From positions 310,001 to 374,000 of the forward strand of contig JAOARP010000047.1 of the NCBI GenBank assembly GCA_025210525.1: 64,000 nucleotides of DNA. The letters are read 5' to 3'. The notes under the pieces were generated by a model. The model searched no databases. It saw only the letters and a program-made list of their open reading frames with translations, and had not been told where the DNA came from. This DNA comes from Marinisporobacter sp. GTDB lineage: Bacteria > Bacillota > Clostridia > Peptostreptococcales > Thermotaleaceae. Position numbers and translations under genes: made by a program. This document shows, in pieces, positions 60,381 through 64,000 of the stretch (within the stretch, counting starts at the first letter, position 1; each line of letters opens with the position of its first letter).

Positions 60381-62098
60381 TCGTCTACCCCTATCTGACC
60401 TTTCCATAAATTTTTATAAATACCATCCTTTTCAATCAGTTCATCATGTGTTCCTTCTTCTTTTAATTCTCCTCCATCTAAGACTAAAATTTTATCTGCT
60501 TCTGTAATGGCTGCAAATTTATGAGCAATCATAAACACGGTTTTTCCCTTTACAAGGTTTGCTATTCCTCTTTGAATTTCTATCTCATTAATAGGATCTA
60601 CACCACTTGTAGCTTCATCTAATATAATAATAGGAGAATCCTTAACGATAGCTCTTGCAATAGCAATTCTTTGACGCTCTCCTCCTGATAATGTTGAGCC
60701 CCCTTCACCTACTATTGTTTCATATGCCTTTGGAAGTTTTTCGATAAATTCATGACAACAAGCAAGTCTTGCAGCTTTTTCAATCTCTTCCTTTGTTGCC
60801 TTTTCATTTCCATATTTTATATTGTTATAGATGGTGTCATTAAATAAATAATTATCTTGAAATACTACAGATATATATTTCATTAATGTCTCTATTTTAT
60901 ACTCACGAATATCTTTTCCACCAATTTTAATTTCACCACTTTCTATATCCCAAAATCTCATGATCAATTGTATCAATGTTGTTTTACCACTTCCTGATGG
61001 TCCTGTAATAGCTGTTAATGTATTCTCTTTTGCAACGAATGAAATATTTTTTAAGACCTTTTTTTCATTGTATCCAAAGGTCACATTGGAAAATTCTACA
61101 GAAAAGTTTTTGCAGTCAAAATCCTCTTCTGGCTCTTCCATAGGGGTAAATCTCATTAAATGTTCTACTTGATCTAAACTCCCCTCCATTGCCTTTAAGG
61201 TTCCACCATATGCTGATAATATTTCAAAGGGCTGATAGATTTGAATTCCCATTACTGAAAACATCAAAAACACACTATAATCAATTTTTCCATGCATCAG
61301 TAAATAGCTTCCAAGTGATAATGCCACTCCAAATCCTAAGTACATAAACATGGAATAACTCTGTAATAAAGGAATCATTTTTGCATCTGCTTTGATTGTT
61401 TGATCTACAAATTCCTTAAAAATATGTTTCATACGTTTAGAATGATTTTCTCCATTATTATAGGCTTTTACCGTTGTAATTCCCTGGGTATATTCTACTG
61501 TGTTTTCTATGAGCTTCGTTTCCCCTTCTAATTTGGCCTTTGCAGAACGAACATACATTTTTCTAATGATTCGATTTAATAAATAGGAAATAGGAAACCC
61601 ACTAAAAAATGCAATCGTCATAGAAACATCTAATGATAATAAAAATAGAATTGTAAGTACTAAGCTTGAAATACTACTTACTACTTTAGATACTAATTGC
61701 ATAGCATAAAGTTCTATTTGGGTAAGCTCATTTGTAACGATGGCATTAATTTCTCCAAGAGTCTTTCCTAAGAAATCTCCCATTGGCATTTTTTTTAGAA
61801 AACGTGCAACTTCTTTTCTTTTGTCTGCAATCACTTCATAGCCTACACTACTTATAGTTTCCATCTCTTTAAGATGAAAAATATATTGTACGAGAAGACA
61901 TATAGCCAGTCCTATAGTATATTTAAAAATACTCCCATAAGATAAATTTTCTTTGATCATATCTTGAATAAAAAGATACATGAACAATAATGGTGCACAA
62001 GAAAACATACTTTCCATAATGCCAAATAATATACCTCTTTTTACTTTTGATTGAAAGCTTCCTGATAATTTTAAAATTCTACGAACAGAACAAAGCAT
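60359..62098 (-). CDS. ABC half-transporter 2 (YbtQ/IrtB-like, membrane plus ATPase)
   Basis: 579 residues. Six-helix type I membrane domain (about 20-300) followed by an ATPase domain: Walker A GPSGSGKTT, Q-loop VFQDNYLFND, signature LSGGERQRIAIARAI, Walker B PIIILDEATSGVDP, switch His AHKF. RFWDIESGEIKIGGKDI is typical of the YbtPQ/IrtAB siderophore-import group, which has an exporter fold but imports iron-siderophore. GGAGGTG lies before the ATG; 1 bp separates it from its partner gene. Substrate and direction cannot be read from the sequence. Confidence 0.85.
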   Translation of the reverse strand: MLCSVRRILKLSGSFQSKVKRGILFGIMESMFSCAPLLFMYLFIQDMIKENLSYGSIFKYTIGLAICLLVQYIFHLKEMETISSVGYEVIADKRKEVARFLKKMPMGDFLGKTLGEINAIVTNELTQIELYAMQLVSKVVSSISSLVLTILFLLSLDVSMTIAFFSGFPISYLLNRIIRKMYVRSAKAKLEGETKLIENTVEYTQGITTVKAYNNGENHSKRMKHIFKEFVDQTIKADAKMIPLLQSYSMFMYLGFGVALSLGSYLLMHGKIDYSVFLMFSVMGIQIYQPFEILSAYGGTLKAMEGSLDQVEHLMRFTPMEEPEEDFDCKNFSVEFSNVTFGYNEKKVLKNISFVAKENTLTAITGPSGSGKTTLIQLIMRFWDIESGEIKIGGKDIREYKIETLMKYISVVFQDNYLFNDTIYNNIKYGNEKATKEEIEKAARLACCHEFIEKLPKAYETIVGEGGSTLSGGERQRIAIARAIVKDSPIIILDEATSGVDPINEIEIQRGIANLVKGKTVFMIAHKFAAITEADKILVLDGGELKEEGTHDELIEKDGIYKNLWKGQIGVDEWKIRKD

Positions 62099-62099
62099 G

Positions 62100-63842
62100 T
62101 TAGCACACCTCCTTTGTACTTATTTTAAAGTTAAGAGATTCTTCATATTTTTTATACATGATTTTATAAAGCCCTTCCTTTTCCATTAGCTCTCTATGCT
62201 TTCCTTCTTCTATCTTTTCTCCCTTTGAAAGGACAACTATTTTATTGCTATCTATAATGGTTGACAGCCTATGAGCTATAACAAGAACTGTTTTATTTTT
62301 AGATAAGTTTGAAATAGCTCTCTGAATTTCCATCTGATTTTCTGCATCTGAAGATGCTGTTGCCTCATCTAAAATAATAATAGGTGCATTTTTTAAAATA
62401 GCTCTAGCAATAGCAATTCTTTGCTTCTCTCCACCAGATAATTGATCATGTACACCTCCGATTATAGTATCTAATCCTTTTTCATCAACTAATTTGCTAC
62501 AAGAAGCTAGTTTTGCCGCTTTCATAATTTCTTCATCTGTAGCATCTGGTTTTCCCATTCGAATATTGTTTCTGAGTGTATCATTAAAAATAACTGTGTC
62601 TTGGAAAACAAAGCTAATATTATCCATGAGCTGCTGTGTAGGTATTTTTTTAATAGGAATCCCTCCTATTAAAATTTCTCCTTCATCTACATCCCAAAAT
62701 CTAGCTGAAAGCTTTGCAATCGTACTCTTTCCACAACCTGATTTTCCAACTAATGCAGTTAATGCCCCTTCCTCTACAATAAATGACATGTTTTTCACTG
62801 CCTGTTGACTATTGGTATAACTAAAGCTTACATTTTTAAATTCAATAGAATAATTTTGAAAATTTACTTCACAATCACTGTCTTTAATTTCTTCTTCTTC
62901 TAAAAATAATCTAATCTTTTCAAAAGATTGATGAATCATTGGCATGGTATCTGTAAATTCTCCTAATTTCACTAATGGAACAGAAAATGAAAAAGACATT
63001 AAAAAGAAAAACATAACCGTACTACTATCCACAGACCCCTTCAATAATAAAATTCCACTGATTGGCAGTAAAATGATCATATTTGCTTTGATCAGAACAG
63101 CAAAGCCTGACATATATCTCCAACAAGATTTATACCAATCTAATACATAATACTTAAATGTATCTACTGTTTGATCTATTTTTACTGTAGCCGCATTTGT
63201 TTTGTTGAAAGATTTAATTACTGTCATTCCTTGTAGATATTCTATAATGGAAAAATTCATATTCATTAAGGAAGTAGAATAATTCTCCATCTTTTCTTGA
63301 CTCCCATTCATCATTCCAGACAATATCTTATAAGCAATTGGAATAATAGCTATTGTTGCAAGGGCTAATCTCCAATCTATAATAAATAATAATATGCCTA
63401 CAAATATAGGCACCCCCAAACTTGATGAAACTTCTGGAACATGATGGGCTAAAAATTTTTCCAGAGTCTCTACATCTTCTACAATAAGCTTTTTATAATA
63501 TCCACTATTTCCTTTAGTCACTACCCCTAAAGATAAACGTTCTAGCTTTTGAAGAATTTCTAATCTAATTCCATATAATAAATCAGCTGTAGCGTCATGG
63601 GAAATATAAGATGATATAAAAAAGCAAACAAATCTAAAAACAATTCCTATCATTGCCCATAAGATATACGTTCCCACTTGGTCATTAGATTGATAAAACA
63701 ATGTAAGAATTCGGTAAATACAATAATAAGGAACAATTGAAAAAATAACCGATAAAAATCCACACAATACTGAAATAACATATTTCTTTTTCTCTTTCTT
63801 ACAAATATGAATAAGTTGTTGAATACTATTCATCATCATCAT
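62100..63842 (-). CDS. ABC half-transporter 1 (YbtP/IrtA-like, membrane plus ATPase)
   Basis: 580 residues, starting in a run of ATG codons (63842-63831); no ribosome binding site lies at a normal distance, the nearest (GAGGAGGG) being about 35 nt away. Six-helix membrane domain, then Walker A GKSGCGKST, Q-loop FVFQDTVIFND, signature LSGGEKQRIAIARAI, Walker B PIIILDEATASSD, switch His AHRLS. RFWDVDEGEILIGG again matches the YbtPQ group. It heads the seven-gene operon and forms a heterodimer with its downstream partner. A Fur-like sequence lies just upstream. Confidence 0.85.
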   Translation of the reverse strand: MMMMNSIQQLIHICKKEKKKYVISVLCGFLSVIFSIVPYYCIYRILTLFYQSNDQVGTYILWAMIGIVFRFVCFFISSYISHDATADLLYGIRLEILQKLERLSLGVVTKGNSGYYKKLIVEDVETLEKFLAHHVPEVSSSLGVPIFVGILLFIIDWRLALATIAIIPIAYKILSGMMNGSQEKMENYSTSLMNMNFSIIEYLQGMTVIKSFNKTNAATVKIDQTVDTFKYYVLDWYKSCWRYMSGFAVLIKANMIILLPISGILLLKGSVDSSTVMFFFLMSFSFSVPLVKLGEFTDTMPMIHQSFEKIRLFLEEEEIKDSDCEVNFQNYSIEFKNVSFSYTNSQQAVKNMSFIVEEGALTALVGKSGCGKSTIAKLSARFWDVDEGEILIGGIPIKKIPTQQLMDNISFVFQDTVIFNDTLRNNIRMGKPDATDEEIMKAAKLASCSKLVDEKGLDTIIGGVHDQLSGGEKQRIAIARAILKNAPIIILDEATASSDAENQMEIQRAISNLSKNKTVLVIAHRLSTIIDSNKIVVLSKGEKIEEGKHRELMEKEGLYKIMYKKYEESLNFKISTKEVC

Positions 63843-63884
63843 CGCATCATAGCTAATTAACTAACTATTGCTGCATCCCTCCTC

Positions 63885-63903
63885 GTAAATAATTTTCATT
63901 CTC
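63885..63903 (-). promoter_or_regulatory. Possible Fur box before the metal-transport operon
   Basis: The minus strand reads GAGAATGAAAATTATTTAC, which agrees with the 19-bp Fur consensus GATAATGATAATCATTATC at 14 of 19 positions by my count. It lies 43 bp before the first ATG. Confidence 0.5.
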
Positions 63904-63941
63904 ATCTCTTACTCAAAAAAAATTTTTTCTCCATAAAAAAT

Positions 63942-63980
63942 AAGATTATATAATCCAATCAATTAGAATTATATAATCTT
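63942..63980 (-). terminator. Long inverted repeat at the window edge
   Basis: AAGATTATATAAT (63942-63954) and ATTATATAATCTT (63968-63980), a perfect 13-bp stem with a 13-base loop. On the minus strand it is followed by ATTTTTTATGG, so it may end a gene beyond the right edge. Each arm holds the palindrome ATTATATAAT also seen three times near 31.6 kb, so an operator is an alternative. Confidence 0.55.
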
Positions 63981-64000
63981 TCTTAAAAAGATTCTGCCTA

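Noticed and set aside
1-64000. CRISPR array, tRNA, rRNA, prophage or toxin-antitoxin pair
   Set aside because: No regularly spaced repeats with unique spacers, no tRNA-like cloverleaf, no rRNA segments and no phage structural genes were recognised by reading.

Overview
The window is AT-rich (roughly 30% GC by eye), with short intergenic gaps, strong AGGAGG-type ribosome binding sites, several TTG/GTG starts and many U-tailed hairpin terminators. Together with a HydE maturase ([FeFe]-hydrogenase), a rubrerythrin-like protein, DUF1846, agr-type quorum sensing and Bce-type detoxification, this points to a strictly anaerobic member of the Clostridia (Bacillota). The genus cannot be named from sequence alone. 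No rRNA, tRNA, CRISPR array or prophage was seen.

Layout. 1-2.4 kb: two secreted proteins; the second lies behind a perfect 19-bp Fur-type palindrome. 2.5-6.9 kb: biotin (pimeloyl) block, bioC-bioH-like-bioF leftwards and a dedicated ACP plus FabF-type synthase rightwards, with a BirA-like operator between them. 6.9-9.4 kb: MarR-controlled operon (ElaA-like GNAT, split LysO lysine exporter, MarR, GNAT). 9.5-14.6 kb: lytic transglycosylase, then a BceRS-BceAB peptide-resistance module. 15.2-22.8 kb: a decayed natural-product island: Sfp transferase, IS6 and IS3 remnants, a truncated RND pump, a three-gene ABC-2 exporter and NRPS fragments. 23-25.8 kb: an agr quorum-sensing locus including a short agrD and a receptor that appears split in two. 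26-32.9 kb: IS scar, PHP phosphoesterase, GNAT, rubrerythrin-like protein, RidA, threonine-synthase-like enzyme with its YheO/DauR regulator, and hydE. 33-37.3 kb: MATE pump, LysR, and a YeeE-TusA-YeeE thiosulfate uptake set. 37.5-44.8 kb: chemoreceptor with an orphan binding lipoprotein, cold-shock protein, DUF1846, triple-rhodanese lipoprotein. 45-55.5 kb: a two-component system surrounded by genes sharing one promoter architecture, several wrecked genes (chemoreceptor, ECF sigma/anti-sigma), a second MarR-GNAT operon with a threonine aldolase, and a DedA/TVP38 protein. 55.5-63.9 kb: a seven-gene operon combining a NikABCDE-type importer with two YbtPQ/IrtAB-like ABC half-transporters, behind a Fur-like site.

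Regulation. Three control architectures stand out. (1) Four promoters (upstream of the methyltransferase at 45.0 kb, TlpA at 48.0 kb, the ECF remnant at 51.1-52.1 kb and DedA at 54.8 kb) share TTAAGA boxes at the same spacing from the -10 hexamer, suggesting a regulon of the response regulator at 47.2 kb. (2) Two separate MarR-GNAT operons carry paired TTGAA-type operators whose centres are 37 bp apart in both, around a TTGAAN-N17-TATAAT promoter. (3) A BirA-like inverted repeat covers both -35 regions of the divergent biotin block. All three come from reading the bases; which protein binds them is inference.
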